A stretch of DNA of 64,000 nt from JBGTFE01 sp041747435 (GTDB lineage Bacteria > Acidobacteriota > Blastocatellia > Pyrinomonadales > Pyrinomonadaceae). Every line of letters begins with the position of its first letter. Position 1 is the first letter of the stretch. The position numbers were made by a program, and so were the translations under genes. The stretch is from NCBI GenBank assembly GCA_041747435.1, contig JBGTFE010000146.1, forward strand, positions 1-64,000. The letters run 5' to 3'. Below the pieces are notes generated by a model, which did no database searches, was not told the DNA's origin, and worked only from the letters and a program-made list of their open reading frames with translations. This document shows, piece after piece, positions 24,103-33,042 of this stretch.

Positions 24103-24192
24103 CACTTTAAGAAGCGTAATTTTAGCACAACGAAACTTATTGTATAATTTATACTGCCCGTTTCCGAAAAATTTTCCGGCTCCGACTTTGAG

Positions 24193-24939
24193 ATGAACCT
24201 GATCATCTGGCAAACAATTTATATTTTGAGCGGAATTCTTCTTCTGCCGGTTTCTCCGTTTTTGTTTTTGCAGGGACAGTATGTGCGGCGAAAAGTTGGA
24301 CGTTTGCCCGACGCCGAAGGTGAAACTTCCGGCAAATCAGGCAAGGAAAAATCGTCCGTAAAATTGCTCATCATCGGCGAATCGACGGCTGCCGGAGTCG
24401 GCGCGCGAACGCACGAAACAGGGCTAGCCGGACAATTTGCAAAATCTTTAAGCGCGAAATTAGGAAAAGCGGTTCATTGGCATGTTATCAGCCGAAGCGG
24501 AATTACGGTTGGCGAAACAATTCGCGAGCTCGTGCCGAAAATTCCTGACGAAAAGTTTGATTACGTCTTGGTCGCACTCTGCGGAAACGAGGTTTTAAAA
24601 CTTCGCAGCCCGCTCTCTTTTCGGCGAAATATGAGAAAACTGCTGGGAATTCTGCGCGAAAAAAACCCGGACGCGATGTTTTTTATTACAAACGCGCCTG
24701 CCATTCGTCTTTCGCCCGTGCTGCCGCAGCCGATAAAATTTCTGCTCGGACATCTTTCCGCTTTGCACAATTCGAACGCGATAGAATTTACCGCCGAAAT
24801 GAGCAACGTCTTTTACTTTCATCAGCCGACCGAAGTTCCTAAAGGATTTTTTTCTGACGGAATTCATCCTTCCGAGAAAGGTTACGCGGTTTGGTCAAGG
24901 CGGATGATCGAATTTTTTTCGGAAAAATATCAATGGTAA
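24193..24939 (+). CDS. SGNH/GDSL-family hydrolase, membrane-anchored
   Basis: 248 residues. After an N-terminal hydrophobic segment (TIYILSGILLLPVSPFLFL) comes the SGNH fold: block I LLIIGESTAAGVGA (Ser in GES), block II Gly in SRSGITVGE, block III ALCGNEV with the Asn, and block V DGIHPS with the Asp-His pair. All four catalytic positions are present. These enzymes are lipases, esterases or acetyl-sugar deacetylases. It overlaps the next gene by 7 bp, so the two are translated together. The partner contains a nuclease-like domain, so the pairing is odd. Confidence 0.88.
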   Translation: MNLIIWQTIYILSGILLLPVSPFLFLQGQYVRRKVGRLPDAEGETSGKSGKEKSSVKLLIIGESTAAGVGARTHETGLAGQFAKSLSAKLGKAVHWHVISRSGITVGETIRELVPKIPDEKFDYVLVALCGNEVLKLRSPLSFRRNMRKLLGILREKNPDAMFFITNAPAIRLSPVLPQPIKFLLGHLSALHNSNAIEFTAEMSNVFYFHQPTEVPKGFFSDGIHPSEKGYAVWSRRMIEFFSEKYQW

Positions 24940-26387
24940 ATTCGGGCGACGAAATTCGAGAATTGCTGAATTCGCAAGCCGAATGGCTTTTGATCGCCGC
25001 TGCGGGAAACGCTTTTCCGCTCCAAAATTACGAAATCGAAATCACGAACGAGCAAGATAAAACTCTTTTCGGATTTTTGGACGACAAAGGATTTCAAACG
25101 TGGCGCGTCGCCAAAACGCAGATCGAAGCCGGCGAAATCGTGCTCGATCTTTCGCGCAATTTCGGCACCGAACGCCAAACTTTCAGGCTTGTTCCGCGAA
25201 TTTCGGCAGAAGAATTGAGCGCCGGCGTCGAGATCGCGCGGCTCGAAAAGGCGAACAAGCTCGCTACGCTGATCGCGCGAGAATTTCCTAAGATCAAGGT
25301 CATTCGCGTCGCATTAAACGAAGAGAATGGGCGCTTTGCGAACATAATTTTTGAAGACGCAAAGCGCAAACAAACTGCGGTTTTGGCGGATGTTTCAGAA
25401 ACGCTGACGCCGGAAATTCTTTTGACGAGCGCCATCTTCTGGTTAACAAAACTCGAAATGCGCAGAAAAAATCCGGTTGAATCCGCATGGATCATCGCCG
25501 AAAAAAGCCAGGCGCGAAATCTGCAAAAGCTCCACGCTTTGCTAAAGGAAGGCTGGAAAAAGCGGATTTCGATAACGGAAATCGCGAAGACGGAAGATAG
25601 CTTAAAAGGGCTTCCGGCTTTAAAAGTTTCCGCGCTTTGGCGCGCCAAACCCAAAGCGATCACAATGATCAAAAACGCTCCGATCAGCAAAACGGCGAAA
25701 CAAATCATTGAACTTGCGCCGGATGAGATCGACGTCGTCTTTAGCAAAAACGGAGAGACACTGCGTTTTCGCGGATTACCTTTTGCGCGCGTTCGGCGTG
25801 TTTTCGAACAGGAAAAAGCTTGGTTTGGGATCGAAAAAAATGCGCAGCCATTATCTGAAAGATCGAGGGACGATCTTTGCGAGCTTGTCGAAAATCTGAA
25901 AATCTATCGCAGTTTCGACACGCCTAGCAAACGCCACGCGTTTTACATTCAGGCGCCGGAAACGTGGCTCGAATCGCTTCTTCGACGGAATATAAAACTT
26001 CTAGACGCGAATTTGATCCTCTCCCCGATCTACCATCAATTTCGCGCGGAACGAGACAAGATCGATCTACTCGCGCTGAGAAAAGACGGGCGGCTTGTCG
26101 TCATCGAGCTAAAAACGTCGCCGGATCGCGAAATGATCTTTCAAGCTGCGGATTATTGGCGAAAGATCGAACTCCAGCGCCGCAAGGGGAATTTGACGCG
26201 CGTAAGATTATTCGGTGAAGCGGAAATTTCCGATCGTCCCGCCATAATTTATCTCGTCGCGCCGACCTTGGAATATCATCGCGATTTTGAGTTTCTGGCG
26301 CGCGCGATCTCGCCGGAAATTGAAATTCACCGCTTTGACCTGAATGAAAATTGGCGCGACACAGTAAAGATCTTGCGGCGAAATTAA
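24933..26387 (+). CDS. Protein with C-terminal PD-(D/E)XK nuclease-like domain and unassigned N-terminal region
   Basis: 484 residues. The C-terminal 130 residues have a nuclease core: a Glu in the helix PETWLESLLRRN, Asp378 in DKIDLLAL, Glu392-x-Lys394 in VVIELKT, and FQAADYWRK in the following helix (QxxxY-like). This pattern is shared by NucS/EndoMS and RecB-like domains. The first 350 residues are unlike anything I can name; they include a strand-rich start and a basic middle. It starts inside the stop region of the SGNH gene and its own stop overlaps the convergent response regulator by 4 bp. A DNA repair or defence role is possible but inferred from the motif alone. Confidence 0.7.
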   Translation: MVNSGDEIRELLNSQAEWLLIAAAGNAFPLQNYEIEITNEQDKTLFGFLDDKGFQTWRVAKTQIEAGEIVLDLSRNFGTERQTFRLVPRISAEELSAGVEIARLEKANKLATLIAREFPKIKVIRVALNEENGRFANIIFEDAKRKQTAVLADVSETLTPEILLTSAIFWLTKLEMRRKNPVESAWIIAEKSQARNLQKLHALLKEGWKKRISITEIAKTEDSLKGLPALKVSALWRAKPKAITMIKNAPISKTAKQIIELAPDEIDVVFSKNGETLRFRGLPFARVRRVFEQEKAWFGIEKNAQPLSERSRDDLCELVENLKIYRSFDTPSKRHAFYIQAPETWLESLLRRNIKLLDANLILSPIYHQFRAERDKIDLLALRKDGRLVVIELKTSPDREMIFQAADYWRKIELQRRKGNLTRVRLFGEAEISDRPAIIYLVAPTLEYHRDFEFLARAISPEIEIHRFDLNENWRDTVKILRRN

Positions 26388-27094
26388 TCTTCGGGTTTTA
26401 CGAAACGATAACCGACGCCGCGGACGGTCTGAAGAATCTTCGGTTTGTTGGGTTCATTTTCGAGAAGCTTACGAAGGCGAACGATAAAATTGTCGATCGC
26501 GCGCGTGTCCGTGTCCTCGTGCAAGCCCCAAACTTCTTCAAGAATCGTTTTGCGCGATACGGCTTTTCCCTCGTTTTCGATCAAATGGCGCAAAAGCTTC
26601 GCTTCCATCAAAGTGAGATGAATAGTATCGGTTTCGGTTTTTAGCTCGAGATTATCGAAGTCGATAGCTTTACTGTTAACGATGACGACGCTTTCCGCAG
26701 GCGACGCGGTTTTCTCTTTTTGAAACCATTCACGGCGGCGCAAAAGACCGTTCAAACGCGCTTGAAAGATCGTCAGTTCAAAGGGTTTTGGCAGATAATC
26801 ATCGGTGCCGGCTTCGAAACCGCGAAGAACGTCTTCGGGTTTATCGAGCGCAGTGAGCATCAATATCGGCGTGAAAATTTCATTTTCGCGCAGTTTTTGA
26901 GCAACCGTAAAGCCATCGGCTTTCGGCAGCATTACGTCTAACACTATTGCGTCAAATTCCTTTTTTTTAGTCAATAGAAGATCGAGCGCGATTTCGCCGT
27001 CAAGCGCGGTCGTTACCTCAAAGCCGTCGGCTTCGAGATTAAAACGCAAGCCCTCGGCTAAATGCAGTTCATCTTCTACGACAAGAATTTTCAT
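26384..27094 (-). CDS. OmpR-family response regulator
   Basis: 236 residues. Receiver domain with the acidic pocket VVEDE, phospho-acceptor Asp in DAIVLDVMLPKADGF, the Thr in LMLTALDKPED and Lys in DDYLPKPFE; then a winged-helix DNA-binding domain (LTLMEAKLLRHLIENEGKAV, IVRLRKLLE, VRGVGYRFV). The start overlaps the kinase stop (ATGA), so the two form one operon with kinase first. The target genes cannot be told from the sequence. Confidence 0.96.
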   Translation of the reverse strand: MKILVVEDELHLAEGLRFNLEADGFEVTTALDGEIALDLLLTKKKEFDAIVLDVMLPKADGFTVAQKLRENEIFTPILMLTALDKPEDVLRGFEAGTDDYLPKPFELTIFQARLNGLLRRREWFQKEKTASPAESVVIVNSKAIDFDNLELKTETDTIHLTLMEAKLLRHLIENEGKAVSRKTILEEVWGLHEDTDTRAIDNFIVRLRKLLENEPNKPKILQTVRGVGYRFVKPED

Positions 27095-27990
27095 GATTTG
27101 CGTTTCGGCAAACGCACGACAAACGTGCTGCCTTTTCCTTCACCCTTGCTTTCGGCAAAAATGCGACCGCCGTGTTTTTTTACGATCGAGCGAACGATGT
27201 TCAAACCCAAACCCGTTCCTTTCACTTTTTGAGTGGAAAGATTCGGAACGCGGTAAAATCTTCTGAAAATGCGTTTCATATCGCTTTCGTTCAGCCCGAT
27301 ACCTTCGTCTTTGATACGAATTTCCACGTTTTTTTCGTTCGGGTTTCGTAAACGCAGGATGATCTTTACATCCTCGCCCGAATATTTCACGGCGTTGTCG
27401 AGCAAATTCATGAAAGCCGTTTGCAGCTCCGCTTCATCGCCGAATACTTTTATTGCTTCGGTCTTTTCGGTGTAAGCGATCGCCGCTTCGCTGAGATCGT
27501 AACGCGATCTTATGATATCGATTGATTCGCGCAAAAGCTGCGAAAGATCTATCTCGGAAAGATTCAAAAGGCGGTCTTTTTCACGCGTGCGGCTCGCCTG
27601 AAGAACTTGTTCGACGGTGCTCAAGAGTCGATTGCTATCGGCAAGCATTATGTTATAAAACTCGCGACGTTTTTCCTCGGAAACTTCGCGCGTTTTTAGG
27701 GTGTCGAGATAAAGCCGGATTGAGGCAATGGGCGTTTTTAACTCGTGCGTGACCGCGTTTAGAAACGCGTCGTGCTGCTCATTTCGCCGAATTTCTCGCA
27801 CAAGAAAGATCGTATTTAGCACCAAGCCGGTGATGATCAGCGCAAAGAAAACAATGCCGAAAATAAGCAGCGCGATTTCCTGATAATTGAGCAAGATCCA
27901 ACCGACGTTCAAGGCAACCGCCAAAGTGATCAGGCAAATTCCCAGAATGACGAAGAAAATCGCAGCTTTTCGGCGACCGGCTAAACGCAT
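27091..27990 (-). CDS. Sensor histidine kinase
   Basis: 299 residues, small for the class. Two hydrophobic helices at the N-terminus (AAIFFVILGICLITLAVALN and IALLIFGIVFFALIITGLVL) enclose almost no periplasmic loop, so the stimulus is probably sensed in the membrane. HisKA has the phospho-His in VTHELKTPIASIRLYL. The HATPase domain shows the N box (MNLLDNAVKYSG), G1 (IRIKDEGIGL) and G2 (GTGLGLNIVRSIVKKHGG). Pairs with the regulator at 26384-27094 through a 4-bp overlap. Confidence 0.94.
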   Translation of the reverse strand: MRLAGRRKAAIFFVILGICLITLAVALNVGWILLNYQEIALLIFGIVFFALIITGLVLNTIFLVREIRRNEQHDAFLNAVTHELKTPIASIRLYLDTLKTREVSEEKRREFYNIMLADSNRLLSTVEQVLQASRTREKDRLLNLSEIDLSQLLRESIDIIRSRYDLSEAAIAYTEKTEAIKVFGDEAELQTAFMNLLDNAVKYSGEDVKIILRLRNPNEKNVEIRIKDEGIGLNESDMKRIFRRFYRVPNLSTQKVKGTGLGLNIVRSIVKKHGGRIFAESKGEGKGSTFVVRLPKRKS

Positions 27991-28000
27991 ACCATAAGAT

Positions 28001-28073
28001 TAAAGTGAAAAAGTGAAAAAGTGAAAAAGCGGTTGACGTTAATCAACGAACTTTTTCACCTTTTCACTTTTAA
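28001..28073. repeat. Three tandem 8-bp units within an inverted repeat, probable terminator
   Basis: AAGTGAAA is repeated three times at 28003-28026. An opposing arm CTTTTTCACCTTTTCACTTTT (28051-28071) can pair with it, with an inner GTTGA/TCAAC stem. It lies between the desaturase stop and the kinase start, both on the minus strand, so it may end desaturase transcripts. The repeat number may vary by slippage. Confidence 0.6.
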
Positions 28074-28085
28074 GCCTTTCCTTTT

Positions 28086-28958
28086 TTAAGCGGCTTCCTT
28101 TAACGCTTCCGGTATGATTTCTTCTTGAGTTTCAAGTTCATAGGCGTAAACTTTTTTTGCCAGTCCTATCTTTTCGAGAAATCTTAGCTGAACCCAATTT
28201 ACGTCGAATTCATACCAAGCAAGCCCGTGTTTTGCCGATCGCGGATGAGCGTGATGATTATTGTGCCAGCCTTCGCCGAACGTAACGAGCGCGACAAGCG
28301 CGTTGTTGCGCGAATCATCGTGCGTGTCAAAACGTCGTGTGCCCCAAAGATGGGTCGCCGAATTAACCAGCCAAGTGAAATGCCAGCCGACAACCGTTCG
28401 CAAAAAGATCGCCCATAAAACCATTGACCAACCGCCGATCGCGAACAGGATCGCGCCGACGGCGACCGCCGTTATCCAGTAATATTTGTTCAAAAAGACG
28501 TGAACTTTGTCCTTCATCAAATCGGGCGAATAGCGGCGCATGGACGCTTCGTCGCTTAATTGCGCCGGACCTTTGAAAATCCAGCCCATATGCGACCAAT
28601 ACGTTCCGTTCCGCGGTGAATGCGGGTCGTTGTCAGTTTCGGTATGGGCGTGATGCGCGCGATGCGTCGTAACCCACGTGATCGCGCCGGATTGTAATGC
28701 TAGTGTTCCGCAAACGGTCAAAAAATATTCGAGCCATTTCGGCGTTTTGAATCCGCCGTGCGTCAAGAGACGGTGATAAGCCAATCCCGTTCCCCAGCTT
28801 GCCGCAACCCACCAGACGGCGAGCGTAACAAATAAATTTTGCCAGCTAAAAGTGAATAATGCCCAAACCGCTAGGACGTGAAAAACGGTAACGAAAGCGA
28901 TTGTGTGCCAGTTGACTTTATCGGCTATTGCCGCTTTAAATTCGAGTACGTTTTGCAT
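28086..28958 (-). CDS. Membrane fatty-acid (acyl-CoA delta-9 type) desaturase
   Basis: 290 residues with the three histidine boxes of the di-iron integral membrane desaturases: HRLLTHG, HRAHHAH and HNNHHAH, the last preceded by GEGW. Four hydrophobic helices surround them. The enzyme introduces a cis double bond in a saturated acyl chain to adjust membrane fluidity, using O2 and electrons from a ferredoxin or cytochrome. No electron donor domain is fused. Genes on both sides are separated by about 100 bp, so it is probably transcribed alone. Confidence 0.94.
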   Translation of the reverse strand: MQNVLEFKAAIADKVNWHTIAFVTVFHVLAVWALFTFSWQNLFVTLAVWWVAASWGTGLAYHRLLTHGGFKTPKWLEYFLTVCGTLALQSGAITWVTTHRAHHAHTETDNDPHSPRNGTYWSHMGWIFKGPAQLSDEASMRRYSPDLMKDKVHVFLNKYYWITAVAVGAILFAIGGWSMVLWAIFLRTVVGWHFTWLVNSATHLWGTRRFDTHDDSRNNALVALVTFGEGWHNNHHAHPRSAKHGLAWYEFDVNWVQLRFLEKIGLAKKVYAYELETQEEIIPEALKEAA

Positions 28959-29062
28959 AAAAATTCCCGTATAACTATAAATTTCTAAACGCGTTTATTG
29001 CGCCAATTTAAGGCTAACAGGTTTTGGGCAGAACGATTGTAAGAGTTTTGTAATAGAAGAGT

Positions 29063-30310
29063 TTAGAAGAGTTCGGCTTGAATATTGGAGGTCGGATCCT
29101 GCATCAGCGGAAGATGCGGTTTTTGTATTTCGCCGTTCTTTTTATTGAGCTGTTTTGCTTTATACATTTCCGCATCGGCGCCCTCAACCGCTTTTTCGAG
29201 CCCCGAAACTCCGGCAAAATTCGCAAAACCATAAGAGGTCCGGATCGTTACCTTTTCGGTCAAGCCTTGAAGAGTAATGTCGTCGAGAAGCGCATTGAGT
29301 GTATTCATGCGGTCGCGCGCCTGTTCAACGTCAAAACCAAGCATTACGACAAAAAATTCGTCGCCGCCCCAACGGAAAATGAGATCGTCCGCGCGAACAA
29401 GCGAACGGATTGCATGCGCAACTGTGCTAATCGCGACGTCGCCCACGGTATGTCCGTATAGATCGTTGATCGGTTTGAGGTTATCGATGTCAAAAACACC
29501 GACGCAACCCGAAATCGCGTCGTCCGCTTTGCCGTGTTTTCTTAAAAACCCGTAAAAAGCGTGGCGCGTAAACGCGGCGGTCAAAGGATCGACGTGCGCC
29601 AGTTTTTCTAGTTTGTCGTGCGCTTCCTTGAGCTTGCGATTCGTTCGCTCTATGTCCTGCCGAACTCGTTCAAACAAAATTATTACCATTCCGAATCCGA
29701 GCAAGATCTGCAAAACAAGGTCAATGATCGAATTGTACGCGAGATAATTGCGGGGCAGCGGAAGGCTCCAGGAAAGATGCATGAGGCTGAAGATAAGCGT
29801 GTAATGAAAAAAATCGATCGCCAAAAGCAGCAATGCAAATTTAATAATTCGAAATCCCGAATCTTTACGTTGGTCTTTTTGGATTCCGTTGAGTGTGAAA
29901 AAAGCCACGGCAAACGCGCCCGATAGAATAAAAGAATGAACATTAAAGACGTTGTTAAAATCAGTGACGGGAAAAACGAGAAATAATGACATCAGCAAAC
30001 CGGGAATCAGCCAAAGCCAGCTTATTTTCGTCGGCTCTTTGCCGGAGACATAGTTTCTGCACCCCGCTATCAGCCAATACGCGAAAACATATTCGCCCAG
30101 ATAATAGCCCATCGTAAAAAATATGGAGAAGGAATATTCTGAAGTTTTAAAAGCGGTAAAAAGACTCAGCAAGGCGCAAGACAGCGAAAGCCATGCGATC
30201 TTCCAATATCTTAGCGCATTCGATTTTAGCGAATGAGAAAGGAAAATGAAGAGCGTTCCGATCAAAAAGATACCGGCAAATTGAATTATTAAACCAGTTA
30301 TGGAATTCAT
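29063..30310 (-). CDS. Membrane diguanylate cyclase (GGDEF)
   Basis: 415 residues from the ATG at 30310. The first 215 residues contain about six or seven hydrophobic helices (an uncharacterised membrane sensor), followed by a short coiled coil (RQDIERTNRKLKEAHDKLEK) and a GGDEF domain: DPLTAAFTRHAFYGFL, FDIDNLKPINDLYGH and RWGGDEFFVV. The active-site GGDEF is intact, so it should make c-di-GMP. No clear RxxD inhibitory site is visible five residues before the motif (IRSLVRADDLIFRWGGDEF has RADD close by, which may serve). A longer frame to 30364 exists, but the ATG directly precedes the first TM helix. Confidence 0.9.
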   Translation of the reverse strand: MNSITGLIIQFAGIFLIGTLFIFLSHSLKSNALRYWKIAWLSLSCALLSLFTAFKTSEYSFSIFFTMGYYLGEYVFAYWLIAGCRNYVSGKEPTKISWLWLIPGLLMSLFLVFPVTDFNNVFNVHSFILSGAFAVAFFTLNGIQKDQRKDSGFRIIKFALLLLAIDFFHYTLIFSLMHLSWSLPLPRNYLAYNSIIDLVLQILLGFGMVIILFERVRQDIERTNRKLKEAHDKLEKLAHVDPLTAAFTRHAFYGFLRKHGKADDAISGCVGVFDIDNLKPINDLYGHTVGDVAISTVAHAIRSLVRADDLIFRWGGDEFFVVMLGFDVEQARDRMNTLNALLDDITLQGLTEKVTIRTSYGFANFAGVSGLEKAVEGADAEMYKAKQLNKKNGEIQKPHLPLMQDPTSNIQAELF

Positions 30311-30416
30311 AAAAACTAAGACGGGAAACGACTTGAAGGAAGCGCGAATGGCGAGGCGCCGCATTAACGCGACAAATAAAGTTTAACGAAAAACAACAAT
30401 AATGTCTATATTTTTG

Positions 30417-31358
30417 TTATTTGGGACTTGCGATAAATTGAGCGAGCTCTTCGCGGTTGGGTAAAGCGGTTCTTGCGCCTAATTCACGGCATTTCAGCGC
30501 GGCTACCGCATTTGCGATGCGTGCAGAATCTTCAACGGATTCCTTAGTTAAAAGACCGAAAAGAAATCCCGCGCGGAAGGAATCGCCTGCGCCGGTCGTG
30601 TCTTTGGCGCCATTAGGAACAGCAAAGCTGGGCGTTTCGATAAATTCGTTTTCACATAATATTAATGAGCCTTTTTCACCTAACGTGAGTCCCGCGACCG
30701 CGCATCCAAAATTCGACCGAATCTCGCGCAAGCCGGTTTTCGGATCCGTGATTCCCGTCAGTTTTTCCGGGAATTCGGCGGAAGAGATCAAAATATCGAC
30801 AAACTTGAGAAGCTCCGCGACACCTTCAAAGACATTGTCGATATCGATCGAAACGACAGAGCCGGAAGCTTTTGCTTCTCTTGCCATTTGCACGCAGGCG
30901 CGTGTGTCGTGCGGCGTAAAATGGAAAACTTTTCCGAGTGCTGCGGCGGCGCTTGGCGCTTCGTTTTCGGTGTAAGCGAGCCGGTCGTCACGATGCCAGA
31001 TCACGGTTCGCTCGCCGCTGCGCTTATCAATCACGATAAACGCGATCTGCGTACTCGCGCCCTCGATTTGTTCGGCAAAGCGCGTATCTACGCCTTCGTA
31101 GAGCAGACTCTGCAATCCGAAATTGCCTTCGGAATCCTTTCCGAAACGCCCGGCGTAAGAAGTTTTCAAACCGAGTCGGGAAAGACCGACCATCGCAGTC
31201 GCTACTTCGCCGCCGGCGGCGCGAACATGGCGTATCAATTCCACTTTCGAATCAAATTTTGGATATTCCGGCACGACGATCAGGTGATCGACGGCGTTTG
31301 TACCGAAACCGACGACATCGAATTCTTTATCTAAATCTAATTTGAATGGAAATCGCAT
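30417..31358 (-). CDS. PfkB-family carbohydrate kinase
   Basis: 313 residues of ribokinase fold. N-terminal FDVVGFGTNAVDHLIVVPEY and RHVRAAGGEVATAMVGLSRL give the substrate-binding lid and GG region; C-terminal KDTTGAGDSFRAGFLFGLL contains the anion hole and catalytic base Asp (GAGD). It phosphorylates a sugar or nucleoside with ATP; the substrate cannot be told. The cluster has no matching transporter or sugar pathway. Confidence 0.9.
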   Translation of the reverse strand: MRFPFKLDLDKEFDVVGFGTNAVDHLIVVPEYPKFDSKVELIRHVRAAGGEVATAMVGLSRLGLKTSYAGRFGKDSEGNFGLQSLLYEGVDTRFAEQIEGASTQIAFIVIDKRSGERTVIWHRDDRLAYTENEAPSAAAALGKVFHFTPHDTRACVQMAREAKASGSVVSIDIDNVFEGVAELLKFVDILISSAEFPEKLTGITDPKTGLREIRSNFGCAVAGLTLGEKGSLILCENEFIETPSFAVPNGAKDTTGAGDSFRAGFLFGLLTKESVEDSARIANAVAALKCRELGARTALPNREELAQFIASPK

Positions 31359-31453
31359 TTTTAGACTTTGATTTTAGATAGTTTTTCCGTAAATAATAAT
31401 CTAGCAAAGTTAGATCGAAAGCAAATATTTTCGTTTACCCGGAGAAGATAAAA

Positions 31454-31648
31454 ATGCCAACTACAATTTGCCCGGTATGTTCTGAGGATGTTTACGTCGA
31501 AGCCGAGTCGGTACAAGGAGACGTGATTTCCTGCGATGAATGCGGAGTCGATCTTGAGATCGTCGGGCTCGATCCTATTCAACTTGATATTAGCGAAAGC
31601 GACGATTTAGACGATTTTGAGGACGATGACGACGAGTTCGAGTATTAA
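31454..31648 (+). CDS. LysW/ArgW-like zinc-ribbon protein with acidic tail
   Basis: 64 residues. Four cysteines, Cys6, Cys9, Cys27 and Cys30 (CPVC and CDECG), make a zinc ribbon, and GVDLEIVGLDPIQLD matches LysW, the amino-group carrier protein for lysine or arginine synthesis. LysW proteins end in EDWGE with the terminal Glu carrying the substrate; this one ends in an Asp/Glu run and FEY, so carrier function is doubtful. No lysX, lysZ or lysY gene is nearby. GGAGAAG precedes the ATG. It may be a paralogue with another role. Confidence 0.7.
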   Translation: MPTTICPVCSEDVYVEAESVQGDVISCDECGVDLEIVGLDPIQLDISESDDLDDFEDDDDEFEY

Positions 31649-31672
31649 GCCGTTTGGACTAACTTCGCAGAA

Positions 31673-32656
31673 CTATTTCGGCTTATAACCGGTTCGATTT
31701 TGCTTGATCTCCAATCCCGCTTTAGATTCGACCCTGACCTCGCGAAAACTTCCGTCGCCGCGTTTTGCGGTTTCCGGATAGAATGCGATGACATACGATG
31801 CGGTGATCTCTTCAGCCAGATTCTTAAAAAAAGGCTCAAAATTATTTTCCGTCGCGTAAACGATGCGTCCACCTGTTTTTTCTATTAACCCGCTGGCTTC
31901 GAGCGGCGTCATGAGCGGTTTCTTATCGCGCTGATAACGCGAAAACGATGGCAGCAAAACCGAATAAATTGTTGTTTCAGCGTCATTTGCGCGCTCGATC
32001 ACCGTATCCGGCGAAACGGTATCGCCAACCGGAAAGCCGTCGGTTATCAGAATAAACGCGCGCTTCGGCAGCCGTCGTTTTATTTGCAGCGGCGATTTTT
32101 TTTGGATAAGCCGGATCGCGTCGTCAACCGCGTCATACGCGTGCGTCGAAAGTCCGTCAGTTTCGCGCAAAAGTCTTTCAAAGGTTCTCTCAAGTTTCTC
32201 CGGCTGATTTGTAAATGATTGAAGAGTTTTTACTTTCATGCCGAAGGTAATCACAGCAAAATAGGAATTGTAATCGGCAAGACGTTTTACAAAACGCATT
32301 AACGCGTCGCGCAGTTTGTTTAGCTCGTCAGCGGTCATGCTGCCGGATACGTCAAGTGCGAAAACGATAGAAAGCGGTCGGCTGTTGTCCATCTTTTTTA
32401 TCGGTTCAAAAAAGTCGATCCTGCGTTCAACTCCGTCTTCGAAGATCTTAAAATCCCCTGCGGAAAGCCCGCGAACGGGATTTCCTTTTTTGTCTGTAAC
32501 CGAAACTTCAAACGGTACGAGTTCGGTGTCGATCTTGATAACGTCGTCGCTATTTTGCGAAAAAGTCTTTGAAGAAAACCCAAACATCGCCGCGGTAAAA
32601 CAAATCACGAAAAAAAACATACGCTGCAGCTTGAAAATTTTTTCTGAATCGATCAT
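31673..32656 (-). CDS. VWFA-domain secreted protein of the Acidobacteria-associated type
   Basis: 327 residues. Signal peptide (MFFFVICFTAAMFGF, cleavage near FSQ), a short beta domain (VTDKKGNPVRGLSAGDFKIF EDGVE) typical of the VWFA-related acidobacterial family (TIGR03436), then a von Willebrand A domain with the MIDAS motif DVSGSM and ILITDGFP. The metal-binding residues are present. Proteins of this kind are abundant in Acidobacteriota and are thought to act in extracytoplasmic protein contacts. It is one of the better taxonomic hints in the window. Confidence 0.88.
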   Translation of the reverse strand: MIDSEKIFKLQRMFFFVICFTAAMFGFSSKTFSQNSDDVIKIDTELVPFEVSVTDKKGNPVRGLSAGDFKIFEDGVERRIDFFEPIKKMDNSRPLSIVFALDVSGSMTADELNKLRDALMRFVKRLADYNSYFAVITFGMKVKTLQSFTNQPEKLERTFERLLRETDGLSTHAYDAVDDAIRLIQKKSPLQIKRRLPKRAFILITDGFPVGDTVSPDTVIERANDAETTIYSVLLPSFSRYQRDKKPLMTPLEASGLIEKTGGRIVYATENNFEPFFKNLAEEITASYVIAFYPETAKRGDGSFREVRVESKAGLEIKQNRTGYKPK

Positions 32657-33042
32657 CGCGTTCTGCGGTTTAAAAGTTCTTGCCTTCTATTTTGTATCTA
32701 TTGTATTATGAAATAGTTAGCGTCCCACCTTATCGAGCGGTGCTATCTCTCAAAATCCTCTCAAGGTTTAATTATATTACCCGACGGTTTATTTTTGAAG
32801 CTCCATGCATCGATCTCTCCGCTACATGACTTACCAAAGTCAGGATCTTGCGGCTTTAATGTGTCAATTTGCGCGAATGCACTCATTCTGACGCGTCAAG
32901 ATGACCGAAATTCGATGGCTTTGCAGCGCGAACAAATTTTAAGCCAATAGCCGTCAAATGTCTGCGATCGCGGTTGTTTGGCACAAGAATTGAAAAGGAT
33001 ATCTGACGGCTCAAACCGTTTGAGCCTCATAAGTTCAGGCGA
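32657..33042. other. Intergenic region between the VWA gene and the HD-GYP/GGDEF gene
   Basis: 386 bp, no gene. It lies between divergent genes. It holds a sigma54-like element at 32979-32993 and a 10-bp palindrome TGACGCGTCA at 32889-32898. No RNA fold I can name was found in the rest. Confidence 0.5.
32979..32993 (+). promoter_or_regulatory. Sigma54 (-24/-12)-like promoter of the HD-GYP/GGDEF gene
   Basis: TGGCAC (32979-32984), 5 bp, then TTGA (32990-32993): correct spacing and a perfect -24, but the -12 ends in A instead of C. Transcription would start near 33005, 38 bp before the start codon at 33043. The palindrome at 32889-32898 sits at about -110, where an enhancer-binding protein would bind. 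Confidence 0.42.

Noticed and set aside
28001..28030. CRISPR-like array
   Set aside because: 8-bp units without spacers; a simple tandem repeat.
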